Shown here: one piece after another, positions 15,939 through 24,542 of the stretch | How the letters are laid out: each line of letters begins with the position of its first letter | Position numbering within the stretch: position 1 is the first letter of the stretch | Source of the DNA: an uncultured Sporosarcina sp. | GTDB taxonomy: Bacteria; Bacillota; Bacilli; Bacillales_A; Planococcaceae | NCBI GenBank assembly: GCA_948469885.1 | Contig: CAOKMT010000002.1 | Location: 119,986 to 183,985, forward strand | Direction of reading: 5' to 3' | Length of the DNA: 64,000 nt | Position numbers and translations under genes: made by a program | The notes under the pieces: model-generated | Databases searched by the model: none | What the model saw: only the letters and a program-made list of their open reading frames with translations | Told to the model about the DNA's origin: nothing

Positions 15939-16816
15939 AGTTGTGCTACATATTCCCCGATATTCAATGCGAGCTCCCGTATTTCAAACGCATGATCTGT
16001 GCCGGTAAAGGCTTCGCGTAGTGAGCGGGTGACTGTTTCAATGAGAAATGGACGGGGATTTGGGGTAACTAGTTCTTCCAATATAAATTCAAAATACTGT
16101 TTCTCGTCTGGCTGTAAAGTGTTCTCGTTACATTGCTGGAAGTTTTGTAGCTGTTCAGTTAATTGTGTTTTTGTTATGTTATTTCCGCTGTTTATCTTTT
16201 CGAATGCCAGTAGCGCTTCCTGTTGGAAAAGTCGATCTGATGTGGCGATCATGTTTTCCATTAACGTGTCAATTCGACGCATCGTGAAAGCGACGAGTGC
16301 TTCGACTTCAACTATATCCGCTGCGCTGATCACTTTTATATGCATTGTATGTTGCATCATCCCGAACATCAAAACAGCGCAGTCCAATGCGTAAGGTTTT
16401 GCTTTTTTACCATAAATATCGACTAATCTACCCGTCATCCAAGAAAGTTCTGCCAGATGGTGTTTCTGGGCGAAATCTCTTAATTCGGAGTCCCCCGAGT
16501 GAAAAAGCGCCTCGAAAATGGGGAGTAGATTACGGTCGCGATTGACTTGTTGTCGAATGGAAATTTGCTCGATGAAGATTTGTTTATCGGAAAGTTTTTG
16601 CCCCACTAGAAGTTCCTGTCTGCGAACTGTAATTTCATCTTTCCCATTATTGACAATGGCCATAAGACATTCATTTTTTGTCGAAAAATAATTATAAAAT
16701 GTTCCTTTTGAAATTTTAGCTTCATCTAAAATGTCTTGGACGGAAGTGGCGGCAAATCCTTTTTCGACGAAAAGCTTTTGTGCTGTCAGTATAACTTGTC
16801 GTTTACGATCATTCAT
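15923..16816 (-). CDS. TetR/AcrR family transcriptional regulator (297 aa)
   Basis: The N-terminal TetR helix-turn-helix is clear: RQVILTAQKLFVEKGFAATS then ISKGTFYNYFSTKNECL (about residues 5-50). At 297 residues it is longer than the usual ~200, with an extended helical C-terminus. ATG at 16816 is preferred because AAGGGTGAT precedes it by about 6 nt; an in-frame GTG lies 9 bases earlier. It is divergent from the MFS exporter gene and should repress it. A 12-bp dyad at 16932-16969 is the likely operator. Confidence 0.92.
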   Translation of the reverse strand: MNDRKRQVILTAQKLFVEKGFAATSVQDILDEAKISKGTFYNYFSTKNECLMAIVNNGKDEITVRRQELLVGQKLSDKQIFIEQISIRQQVNRDRNLLPIFEALFHSGDSELRDFAQKHHLAELSWMTGRLVDIYGKKAKPYALDCAVLMFGMMQHTMHIKVISAADIVEVEALVAFTMRRIDTLMENMIATSDRLFQQEALLAFEKINSGNNITKTQLTEQLQNFQQCNENTLQPDEKQYFEFILEELVTPNPRPFLIETVTRSLREAFTGTDHAFEIRELALNIGEYVAQLKKGV

Positions 16817-16848
16817 TATTATCACCCTTGGACTATCAGTATAGTTAT

Positions 16849-16877
16849 ATATTAGTCTTTAAATTCATACATATCAA
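16849..16877 (-). promoter_or_regulatory. Promoter of the tetR gene
   Basis: On the minus strand, TTGATA (16877-16872) and TAATAT (16854-16849) are separated by 17 bp, about 33 nt upstream of the ATG. Confidence 0.6.
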
Positions 16878-16904
16878 TGTAAATGAATGGAACGAATTTA
16901 AAAG

Positions 16905-16931
16905 TTGATTTTTTTGGACTGTGGGTATAAT
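16905..16931 (+). promoter_or_regulatory. Promoter of the MFS exporter gene
   Basis: TTGATT (16905-16910) and a perfect TATAAT (16926-16931) are 15 bp apart. The expected start of transcription falls inside the adjoining dyad. Confidence 0.55.
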
Positions 16932-16969
16932 ATATGAAAAGTAATGAACAACAGTTATACTTTTCATAT
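16932..16969. promoter_or_regulatory. Inverted repeat, likely TetR operator
   Basis: ATATGAAAAGTA (16932-16943) and TACTTTTCATAT (16958-16969) are a perfect 12-bp inverted repeat with 14 bp between. It begins next to the -10 box and ends just before the ribosome binding site, the expected place for repressor binding. No T-run follows, so it is not a terminator. Confidence 0.7.
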
Positions 16970-16986
16970 GAGTGGAGGACATGAAA

Positions 16987-18495
16987 TTGGATATTAAGGA
17001 ACTTCATAAAAAGCCACCATATGGCATGATGGCGATTATGTTTATAGGTGCTTTCGTTGCTTTTTTGAATAATACGTTGTTAAATGTCGCTTTGCCGACG
17101 ATTATGACAGAATTTAGTGTAAAACCGTCGGAAGTACAATGGTTGACGACGGGCTATATGCTTGTCAATGGAATTTTGATTCCCGCGAGTGCGTTTTTCA
17201 TTCAAAAGTTTACGAATCGTAGATTATTCATCACGGCGATGATGTTATTTTCATTAGGTACACTTTTAGCGATGCTCGCGCCGAAGTTTGGTGTGCTCAT
17301 TATCGCAAGAATGATTCAAGCGTCGGGTTCGGCTATGATGATGCCGCTACTCATGAATGTCATGTTGACAGCTTTCCCGATTGAACGGCGTGGTGCCGCG
17401 ATGGGGCTTTTCGGTCTTGTCATGTTTACCGCACCAGCAATTGGCCCGACGTTATCAGGCTGGGTGATTGAACATTATTCTTGGCGTACATTATTTGGCA
17501 TCGTCCTGCCGATTGCCTTGTTGACGCTTATTTATGCTGTGTTTAGATTACGCAATATTACACCGAATCGCGATGTGAAATTGGATGTCTTTTCGCTCGT
17601 CTTGTCAAGTATCGGATTTGGCGGCTTGCTTTACGGCTTCAGTTCGGCAGGGGACAGAGGCTGGGATTCTATCCACGTTTACGGCACGATTGCAATCGGC
17701 GCCATTGCGCTTGTTTTATTTATCGTTCGTCAGTTGAAGATGGAAGATCCATTGCTCGACTTCAGGATTTACAAACATCCGATGTTTGCATTATCATCCG
17801 CGATTTCAATCGTCTTGTCGATGTCGATGTTCTCGGCGATGATTTTAACGCCGCTGTATGTGCAAACGATCCGAGGAATTTCGCCGTTCCATTCTGGTAT
17901 CCTTATGCTTCCAGGGGCTATCTTAATGGGAATTATGTCGCCGATTACCGGGCGGCTATTCGATAAATACGGTGCTCGCACAATGGCGGTCATCGGACTT
18001 ACGGTCACAATCATTACGACATTTTACTTAAGTCAGCTAACGATGGAGTCGGGGTATTATTACATCATGATGATTTATACCATTCGTATGTTTGGAATTT
18101 CGCTTGTCATGATGCCAGTGATGACAAATGGATTGAATCAGTTGCCGATGGTATCCAATCCGCATGGGACTGCGATGAACAACACGTTACAACAAGTGTC
18201 GGGTGCGATCGGATCAGCGTTACTTTTAACAATTATGACAAAACGGATGGAATCTGCCGGAGCGAGATTGTTTGATGAAGCGATGGCGTCCGGCAATGCA
18301 CCGACGTCTAAAGAAAGCATTCAAGCGTTGGAAGAGATGTTAGGTGCGAAAGCGATGCTGGAAGGCATTAACTTTGCATTTTTCATCTCCACGCTCATCG
18401 CCGCTGTCGCCCTTCTTTTATCGTTTTTCATTCGACGGGTCAAACCGCGGAAAGAAGAGGCCGCATTATCAGAGGAGCAAAAATCGACATCTTAA
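16987..18495 (+). CDS. MFS transporter, DHA2/EmrB-QacA type (502 aa)
   Basis: A drug/proton antiporter of the 14-helix class. The first helix carries FLNNTLLNVALPTIMTEF, typical of EmrB/QacA proteins, and the loop has ERRGAAMGLFGLVMFTAPAIGP. A hydrophilic tail follows the last helix. GGAGG at 16974-16978 suits the TTG at 16987 (8 nt); an ATG at 16981 is only 2 nt from it but cannot be excluded. The gene is divergent from a TetR regulator, a standard arrangement for inducible exporters. It ends in its own terminator. Confidence 0.88.
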   Translation: MDIKELHKKPPYGMMAIMFIGAFVAFLNNTLLNVALPTIMTEFSVKPSEVQWLTTGYMLVNGILIPASAFFIQKFTNRRLFITAMMLFSLGTLLAMLAPKFGVLIIARMIQASGSAMMMPLLMNVMLTAFPIERRGAAMGLFGLVMFTAPAIGPTLSGWVIEHYSWRTLFGIVLPIALLTLIYAVFRLRNITPNRDVKLDVFSLVLSSIGFGGLLYGFSSAGDRGWDSIHVYGTIAIGAIALVLFIVRQLKMEDPLLDFRIYKHPMFALSSAISIVLSMSMFSAMILTPLYVQTIRGISPFHSGILMLPGAILMGIMSPITGRLFDKYGARTMAVIGLTVTIITTFYLSQLTMESGYYYIMMIYTIRMFGISLVMMPVMTNGLNQLPMVSNPHGTAMNNTLQQVSGAIGSALLLTIMTKRMESAGARLFDEAMASGNAPTSKESIQALEEMLGAKAMLEGINFAFFISTLIAAVALLLSFFIRRVKPRKEEAALSEEQKSTS

Positions 18496-18506
18496 GAAGA
18501 ATGTCG

Positions 18507-18546
18507 AAGCTTCGTGTCAGCCGGGAGGGCTTATGCGAAGCTTTTT
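18507..18546 (+). terminator. Intrinsic terminator of the MFS exporter gene
   Basis: AAGCTTCG (18507-18514) pairs with CGAAGCTT (18536-18543), with an inner GCC/GGC pair, and ends in TTTTT. The remaining ~240 bp up to the next gene show nothing further that I recognise. Confidence 0.75.
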
Positions 18547-18790
18547 GTTTTCTGTTATAATAGGTAGATCATGGACTAGCGAAAAGTCATCCAATGGAAC
18601 AGAAGATTCATGAAAAACGTTCACGTTATTTAGTTTGAATGTCGACATGCCGTTGGTTGGAGTGGAAATCAACAGTATTCAAACCGGACATGATGAGAAC
18701 TTTTTTCAGTAGCTTCAGGAACAGAGGGATGTACTGAGTAGCAGGATTTGTTTTGCGATATATCGCAGGTTGAGGAAAGGTGTGTATTTC

Positions 18791-19903
18791 ATGGTTGGAC
18801 GTAATACCCCGTGTCCTTGTGGGAGCGGGAAAAAATATAAAAGATGTTGTATCAACACGAACGAGCGGTTTCTTGAACAGCAAGTTGCAGAAGAGTTAAA
18901 GCAAATTTTAGTAGAAGCTTATGAACAATCTGCAAGTCCAGAAGACTTGGTTGAGTTTAGACAATATATGAAAGAATGGAAAGAGAAGTTGGAAGGCCAT
19001 TGGCAGAAACAAAGAATTGAAGAGGCGATCAGTGCTTATTTCTTGTTCGTTAAAAGAAGCGACTTATGGCAACGTCAGCGTGAGCAATCTTTAAACGAAA
19101 CATTACGTATGTCGGTTCGGACTGTCCTTGAAAAGTGGAAAGATCCAGTCGTTCTTCTAGGGAAAGTAAAAGGAGAGCAAAAGGGTATGCTTCGCATTGA
19201 ACAAATGTTCAGTGGAGAGGTGTTTTATTTGAAAAAGGCTGAAAAGATGCCAACCGATCCAGATACATATGTGTATGGTATCGTATTGCCAGACCATCGT
19301 TTACATCCAGAGGGTATTTATGTCGTGTCATCCCTTATGTTTACAAGGGACGAGAAAGGTATTTTACAAGAAGAAATTATCGCATTGAAAAAATCCAGCG
19401 ACACTGAAACAGTGGATGAGTTTTTCAAAGAGCATATGGTCAATATATACGAAATCTTACTCGGTAAATCTTTCTTACCTAAGTCTTCTCCGATTGTAGA
19501 AAAAGCGGAAGAAGTGGTGGAGGAAAAGTCAGAGTCGCCAGTGCAAGAAAATGATTTGGAGGCCACATCGTTAGAGATGTTGACGCCGATCCAAGAAGAA
19601 GCGGTCATGCTATTAGATCAGACATTGCAAGAAAGAGAAGCAGATCTGACAGTACGGACTAGGCTGAAAGACATTTGCGTGGCATACTTGTTGGAAGAAG
19701 AGCCGAAATTCCGGAAAGCGAACGTCGTGGCGGCAGGTGTTTTCCGGGCTGCTATCGATTGTGAACTTCTGGATGAAGAACCGATGACGAATAGTGCAGT
19801 AGCAACGTTATTTGGTGTCTCGCCTGCATCGATGACAAAACATGCAGAAAGTGTTCGCGAAATGATTTCCACGCGCTACGCGGAGGCAGAAGTCGGGGGT
19901 TAA
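18791..19903 (+). CDS. SEC-C zinc-motif protein (370 aa), paralogue of 6900-8708
   Basis: The N-terminus is a SEC-C motif (NTPCPCGSGKKYKRCC, residues 5-20). The body aligns end to end with the first ~330 residues of the 602-aa protein at 6900-8708: HWQKQRIEEAISAYFLF, KWKDPVVLLGKVKG, MPTDPDTYVYGIVL. An acidic Glu-rich linker (about residues 235-265) follows. The C-terminus looks like a helix-turn-helix or cyclin-like unit (NSAVATLFGVSPASMTKHAESVREM). The TPR/ST7-like tail of the longer paralogue is absent. ATG at 18791 follows GAGGAAAGGTG. It is monocistronic and ends in a strong terminator. The function is unknown. Confidence 0.8.
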   Translation: MVGRNTPCPCGSGKKYKRCCINTNERFLEQQVAEELKQILVEAYEQSASPEDLVEFRQYMKEWKEKLEGHWQKQRIEEAISAYFLFVKRSDLWQRQREQSLNETLRMSVRTVLEKWKDPVVLLGKVKGEQKGMLRIEQMFSGEVFYLKKAEKMPTDPDTYVYGIVLPDHRLHPEGIYVVSSLMFTRDEKGILQEEIIALKKSSDTETVDEFFKEHMVNIYEILLGKSFLPKSSPIVEKAEEVVEEKSESPVQENDLEATSLEMLTPIQEEAVMLLDQTLQEREADLTVRTRLKDICVAYLLEEEPKFRKANVVAAGVFRAAIDCELLDEEPMTNSAVATLFGVSPASMTKHAESVREMISTRYAEAEVGG

Positions 19904-19952
19904 TTTGACTCGGCAAAATGGGTTGACGTGCGAAACTATAAAACGATTCATG

Positions 19953-19988
19953 AAAAACTTGGACATGTACAATATGTCCAAGTTTTTT
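19953..19988 (+). terminator. Intrinsic terminator of the second SEC-C gene
   Basis: AACTTGGACAT and ATGTCCAAGTT form an 11-bp stem with a 6-7 nt loop, followed by a long T-run. Confidence 0.88.
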
Positions 19989-20044
19989 TATTTTTTATTA
20001 AAATAAAAAAAGGATTATCTAGTGATATGTCGAAATAGTCTGAG

Positions 20045-20058
20045 TGTAAGCGTTTTCT
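20045..20058 (+). promoter_or_regulatory. cre-like site (CcpA operator) upstream of the aldehyde dehydrogenase
   Basis: TGTAAGCGTTTTCT matches the catabolite-responsive element pattern TGNAANCGNNNNCN, 43 nt upstream of the start codon. This suggests carbon catabolite control; CcpA binding is inferred. Confidence 0.5.
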
Positions 20059-20100
20059 GAACGTTTTCTTAAAAAAGATTTGGGGAAGGGGAATGTCATC

Positions 20101-21615
20101 ATGCAAGGAAATGTCACTATCCAGGAGAATGGTATTAAACAACTGGACAACTACATCGGAGGTGCGTGGCAGGAAGCCGGCAATGCGAAGTATACCGCTG
20201 TAAAGAATCCTGCGAATGGGGAAGAAATTGCACAAGTAAGGCTTTCAACAAAAGAAGATGTCGATCTGGCGGTTAAGGCTGCAAAGAAAGCGCAAAAAGA
20301 ATGGGCGCTTGTACCTGCACCAGAACGCGCGGATTATCTATATGAAATTGGACGAATTATGATTGAGAAAAAAGAACATCTTTCTCAAGTGTTGACGAAA
20401 GAGATGGGGAAAGTAATTGAAGAAGCGCGTGGCGAAGTGCAAGAAGGGATCGATATGGCTTTTTACATGGCGGGAGAAGGACGTCGCCTAGTCGGGGAAA
20501 CGGTTCCATCTGAACTTCAAAACAAGTTTGCGATGAGTGTGCGCGCGCCGATTGGTGTCGTTGGGCTAATCACTCCTTGGAACTTCCCAATCGCGATTGC
20601 GACATGGAAGTCTTTCCCGGCGATTGTGGCGGGGAACACATTCGTTTGGAAGCCTGCGACAGAAACGCCGTTAATGGCTTATGAAATGGCACTTATTTTT
20701 GAAGAAGTCGGTCTTCCGAAAGGTGTTGCGAACGTCGTGTTTGGCGCCGGGTCGGAAGTCGGGACAGCAATGATCGAAAATCCGGATGTGCGTGTTATTT
20801 CATTCACGGGTTCAACGGATACAGGTCGTCGTATCGCCGAGTTGGGTGGTCGTCACTTGAAAAAAGTATCGCTTGAAATGGGCGGTAAAAATGCGGTCAT
20901 CGTTCTGGAGGATGCAGATCTTGATCTTGCGGTGGAAGGGATTCTTTGGAGTGCTTTCGGAACAGCAGGGCAACGTTGTACTGCATGTAGCCGTGTCATC
21001 GTCCATAAAAACGTGAAAAAAGAACTTGAGCAAAGACTCGTAGAAGAAATGAAACAACTGACAATCGGTGACGGTTCGGATGAATCGGTGAAAGTCGGTC
21101 CGGTCGTTAACGCAGGTTCTATTGAAAAGATCGCAAATTATGTTGAAATCGGTAAAAAGGAAGGCGCGAAACTACTCGCTGGTGGAAGCGCATTGACAGA
21201 AGGTGAACTTGCAAAAGGTCACTATTTCGAACCAACATTATTTACCGATGTAAAGTGGGATAGCCGTTTGGCTCAAGAAGAAATTTTTGGACCCGTCGTA
21301 TCTTTAATTGAAGTAGAGAGTTTGGAAGAAGCGATTGAAGTGAACAATAGCGTCATCTTCGGTCTTTCGAGTTCAATTTTCTCGCGCGATGTCAACAAAG
21401 TGTTCCAAGCGCAACGTGACCTTGACACAGGGATTGTCTACGTCAATGCGGGAACGACAGGCGCAGAAATCCACTTGCCATTCGGGGGGACGAAAGGTAC
21501 AGGAAACGGTAACCGAGATTCCGGTAAAGCGGCATTGGACGTCTTTACAGAGTGGAAGAGTGTTTATGTGGACTTTAGTGGTAAGTTACAACGTGCACAA
21601 ATTGATAACTCATAA
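20101..21615 (+). CDS. NAD(P)-dependent aldehyde dehydrogenase, likely aminoadipate-semialdehyde type (504 aa)
   Basis: Oxidises an aldehyde to an acid in the cytoplasm. The catalytic residues are Cys293 ([12 protein letters not shown]) and Glu259 (SLEMGGKNA). Also seen: [17 protein letters not shown] (about residues 158-174) and [16 protein letters not shown]. The length and motifs place it near the ketoglutaric-semialdehyde/aminoadipate-semialdehyde group. The next gene encodes a lysine 6-dehydrogenase-like enzyme whose product is 2-aminoadipate 6-semialdehyde, so that aldehyde is the best-guess substrate. ATG at 20101 follows GGGGAAGGGG; a cre-like site lies at 20045-20058. Confidence 0.85.
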   Translation: MQGNVTIQENGIKQLDNYIGGAWQEAGNAKYTAVKNPANGEEIAQVRLSTKEDVDLAVKAAKKAQKEWALVPAPERADYLYEIGRIMIEKKEHLSQVLTKEMGKVIEEARGEVQEGIDMAFYMAGEGRRLVGETVPSELQNKFAMSVRAPIGVVGLITPWNFPIAIATWKSFPAIVAGNTFVWKPATETPLMAYEMALIFEEVGLPKGVANVVFGAGSEVGTAMIENPDVRVISFTGSTDTGRRIAELGGRHLKKVSLEMGGKNAVIVLEDADLDLAVEGILWSAFGTAGQRCTACSRVIVHKNVKKELEQRLVEEMKQLTIGDGSDESVKVGPVVNAGSIEKIANYVEIGKKEGAKLLAGGSALTEGELAKGHYFEPTLFTDVKWDSRLAQEEIFGPVVSLIEVESLEEAIEVNNSVIFGLSSSIFSRDVNKVFQAQRDLDTGIVYVNAGTTGAEIHLPFGGTKGTGNGNRDSGKAALDVFTEWKSVYVDFSGKLQRAQIDNS

Positions 21616-21663
21616 TATTGATTTGTCGGACGATCGATCCTTAATTTATTCATATTGACATAG

Positions 21664-21742
21664 GAGCCAAGCACCGCGCGATAGGCTTTGACGGAAAAAC
21701 GACCATATCGTCGTTTCGACAAGCGAGCGGTGCTTGGCACTC
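21664..21742. repeat. Intergenic long-hairpin element, family R2, copy 3
   Basis: GCCAAGCACCGC (21666-21677) and GCGGTGCTTGGC (21727-21738) form a perfect 12-bp terminal inverted repeat. An inner AAACGA/TCGTTT hairpin lies within. The outer bases (GAG...CTC) extend the pairing. The ends resemble those at 2165-2218 and 11678-11778. Confidence 0.7.
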
Positions 21743-21852
21743 TTCTGCAAACAAAAACATAATATGGGAATATAACGGCTTCACTATATAAAAATAAAAA
21801 GGCAGCTTGGACGCCTTTTGTAAATTTTAAGGAAAAGTTAGGGGATGGGGAA

Positions 21853-23010
21853 ATGAAAGTTGTCGTACTAGGTGCAGGATTAATGGGGAAAGAAACAGCA
21901 CGAGATCTCGTGAAAAGTGATCAAGTGGAGAAAGTATACTTAGCGGATTTGAATGTAAGACAGGCGGAAGCATTTGCGGAAGCACTGATGTCAGACAAAC
22001 TTGATGTGCTTCAACTTGATGCAACGAATGACCAGCAACTTGGGGATGTTATGGCGCTGGGCGATGTCGTTGTCAACGCACTTTTCTATACGTTCAACGA
22101 AAAAGTGGCCAAAACAGCAATTGAGCGCGGTGTAAACTCCATTGACTTGGGCGGTCATATCGGTGGCGCGACGGATGCGGTCTTAAAGCTGGCTGATGAA
22201 GCGAAGGCGAAAGGTGTCACGATCATTCCTGACCTAGGGGTTGCACCTGGCATGATCAACATTTTGACGGGATACGGAGCAGGGAAACTAGATAAAGTCG
22301 AGTCTATCAAATTGTACGTAGGCGGAATTCCCGTGAAACCGGAACCACCGCTTAATTACAATGTCGTATTCTCGCTTGAAGGCGTATTCGATCATTACGT
22401 AGACCCTTCGAAAGTGATCCGCAACGGGGAAAAACAGCAAATTCCGTCCTTATCCGAAATTGAAATGATTGAATTCGACGGATACGGAGAACTTGAAGCG
22501 TTCCATACATCAGGAGGAACGTCGACGTTGGGAGAAACATTTTCTGACGTGGAGACGCTCGAATACAAGACAGTTCGCTATAAAGGACATGCGGAGCAAT
22601 TCCAATTGCTTGTGGATCTTGGCCTTTTGCAACGTGAAAATGAAGTGACGATTGATGGGAAAACGGTTAAAGTGCGGGACGTCATGAGAGAACATTTGTC
22701 ACCACAAATCCGTTTGGGCGATAAATCGGATGCTGTCGTTTTACGTGTCATCGTGAGCGGAGAAAAGGACGGGACACCTGTCACATATGAATACGATTTG
22801 ATCACTGAAAAAGATAAGAAGCAAAATGTGACGGCAATGGCACGTGCAACAGCGAATACGATGTCCATTGTTGCACAAATGGTCGGCTCGGGGCTCATTT
22901 CAAAACGTGGCGTATACCCACCGGAGCTCATTGTGCCTGGTGAACAATATATCGAAGAGTTGAAAAAACGTGATGTCGTCATTGAAGAATTCGTTAAAAC
23001 ATATGCGTGA
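21853..23010 (+). CDS. Lysine 6-dehydrogenase-like, saccharopine dehydrogenase family (385 aa)
   Basis: An NAD-binding Rossmann motif opens the protein ([17 protein letters not shown], residues 4-20). The C-terminal part is the saccharopine dehydrogenase domain, with [14 protein letters not shown] and [24 protein letters not shown]. The length of 385 residues equals that known for Geobacillus lysine 6-dehydrogenase, which converts L-lysine to 2-aminoadipate 6-semialdehyde, cyclising to piperideine-6-carboxylate. The upstream aldehyde dehydrogenase would take the next step. ATG at 21853 follows AGGGGATGGGG. A hairpin element and a weak AAAAGGC/GCCTTTT stem lie between the two genes, so they may be transcribed separately. 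Confidence 0.8.
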   Translation: MKVVVLGAGLMGKETARDLVKSDQVEKVYLADLNVRQAEAFAEALMSDKLDVLQLDATNDQQLGDVMALGDVVVNALFYTFNEKVAKTAIERGVNSIDLGGHIGGATDAVLKLADEAKAKGVTIIPDLGVAPGMINILTGYGAGKLDKVESIKLYVGGIPVKPEPPLNYNVVFSLEGVFDHYVDPSKVIRNGEKQQIPSLSEIEMIEFDGYGELEAFHTSGGTSTLGETFSDVETLEYKTVRYKGHAEQFQLLVDLGLLQRENEVTIDGKTVKVRDVMREHLSPQIRLGDKSDAVVLRVIVSGEKDGTPVTYEYDLITEKDKKQNVTAMARATANTMSIVAQMVGSGLISKRGVYPPELIVPGEQYIEELKKRDVVIEEFVKTYA

Positions 23011-23024
23011 GATGAAATAATCTG

Positions 23025-23068
23025 AAAATCCCTCTTGACCGTCAGTTCGGCGGTTCAAGGGGGATTTT
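23025..23068 (+). terminator. Intrinsic terminator of the lysine dehydrogenase gene
   Basis: AAAATCCCTCTTGACCG pairs with CGGTTCAAGGGGGATTTT with one bulge, followed by T. Confidence 0.8.
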
Positions 23069-23153
23069 TAGGTTGGGTTTATTTGAAATTCAAATATTTT
23101 GTAACTTTTCCTCCTTTCGGCTGTCTAATCCTTATAGAAGGAGGATGATGACA

Positions 23154-24416
23154 GTGAAGAAAAAGAGCGTCATGGCATTTTTCTTGGCGACCATGCTTGT
23201 CTTCATGACCGCTTGCGGAACGAAGAGTAAAACTGGGAACAATGCCCGTCCGGAAAATGTGGAATTCAGTCAAGATGATTATCAAAAGATTATATCGGGT
23301 AATAATGAAATAGGGTTCAAATTATTGGCAGAGGTCGAGCCGGATGAGAATGATAACACGTTTATATCTCCTGTAAGTCTACTAATGGCATTGTCTATGG
23401 TATATAACGGGGCAGATGGGGTGACAAAAGAAGAAATTGCACAGGCACTCCAATTGGAAGGGATCGACGTCGAAGAGTTGAATAAGGCGAATGCGTCGTT
23501 AACATCCATGCTACAAAAGGATTCGGAGAAAATTCAAGTAAGGATCGCCAACTCAATTTGGTTAAGTGATAGATTTCATTTTCAAGACGACTTTGCGCAA
23601 CGCAATCAGGATTATTTCAAAGCGGAAATCGAAGAAGTCGACGTCGCTGATAGGAATTCACCGAAGCGAATCAATGATTGGGTGAAGGCTTCGACAAATG
23701 ATCTGATTGAGGAGATTCTTGATGAAGATGAACTTTTAGATCCCGATTTAGTCACTTTTCTAGTGAATGCAATCTATTTCAAAGGGGAATGGATGTATGC
23801 ATTTGATGAAGAAAATACAGAGGAACGGGCATTTCATCTAGCGGACGGAACAGAAAAAGCTGTCCCTCTCATGACTTTGACAAAAGAATTAGCGTATATG
23901 GAAAATGATAAGATGCAGGCGGTGAAGCTTCCGTATGGAAAGGGAGAAATGAGCATGACGATCATTTTACCTCGGGAAGCGGACAATTTGGGACAATTCA
24001 AGAAAACAATAACGCAGGAAAATTGGAATACATGGAACAAGACGTTTCAAAAAAAGAGCGGTACTATTCTATTGCCGAAATTTCAATTGGCATATGAAGT
24101 GTTGTTGAAAGACGCTTTACAGAAGTTCGGTATGGTTAGTGCGTTTAGCAAAGATGCTAACTTTGGGAAGTTGATTCAAGAAAAAGTGCCAATCTGGATT
24201 AGTAGAGTACAACAAAACACATATATTGATGTCAATGAAGAAGGAACTGAGGCGGCCGCGGTCACCTCTGTGGAAATGGTGACAGAGTCAGCACCTGCTG
24301 ATCCGCCATTTTATATGGAAGTGAATCGTCCGTTCTTTATCGCCATTACAGATGAAGAAACAGATGCGATCCTTTTCATGGGAATGATTATGAATCCGGA
24401 GACAGGAAAGCGATGA
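23154..24416 (+). CDS. Serpin lipoprotein 1 (420 aa)
   Basis: A serine protease inhibitor of the serpin family anchored outside the membrane. The signal peptide ends in a lipobox at FMTAC, with Cys22 as the expected lipidated residue. The body has the serpin features NTFISPVSLLMALSMVYNGA, LVNAIYFKGEW and NRPFFIAI. The reactive-centre hinge reads EEGTEAAAVTSVE, which is small-residue rich as inhibitory serpins require. Counting from P14 Thr puts P1 at Glu378 (24285-24287) and P1' at Ser. GTG at 23154 is chosen by 9-nt spacing from AAGGAGG and by the matching GTG start of its paralogue; ATG codons at 23145 and 23148 are too close. A paralogue follows. Confidence 0.9.
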   Translation: MKKKSVMAFFLATMLVFMTACGTKSKTGNNARPENVEFSQDDYQKIISGNNEIGFKLLAEVEPDENDNTFISPVSLLMALSMVYNGADGVTKEEIAQALQLEGIDVEELNKANASLTSMLQKDSEKIQVRIANSIWLSDRFHFQDDFAQRNQDYFKAEIEEVDVADRNSPKRINDWVKASTNDLIEEILDEDELLDPDLVTFLVNAIYFKGEWMYAFDEENTEERAFHLADGTEKAVPLMTLTKELAYMENDKMQAVKLPYGKGEMSMTIILPREADNLGQFKKTITQENWNTWNKTFQKKSGTILLPKFQLAYEVLLKDALQKFGMVSAFSKDANFGKLIQEKVPIWISRVQQNTYIDVNEEGTEAAAVTSVEMVTESAPADPPFYMEVNRPFFIAITDEETDAILFMGMIMNPETGKR

Positions 24417-24459
24417 AGCGTCTTAGTTAAGCAAGATTTGTTTCTTCTTTATTACGCAC

Positions 24460-24534
24460 TATATAAGTTGAAATAAAGAATGCGATATTTAGTTGATTGA
24501 GTTGGAATCTTTAGGTCAATATATACAAGGGATG
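24460..24534. repeat. Dispersed intergenic repeat, family R1, copy B
   Basis: Nearly identical to 1191-1288 over AAATAAAGAATGCGATAT and TAGTTGATTG, then the shared GAGTTGGAATCTTTAG block. It lacks about 23 internal bases present in copy A. It occupies most of the gap between the two serpin genes. Confidence 0.75.
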
Positions 24535-24542
24535 TGTAAACA

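Noticed and set aside
18608-18625. Possible cre site (GAAAAACGTTCAC)
   Set aside because: The CG is one base out of register with the cre pattern.
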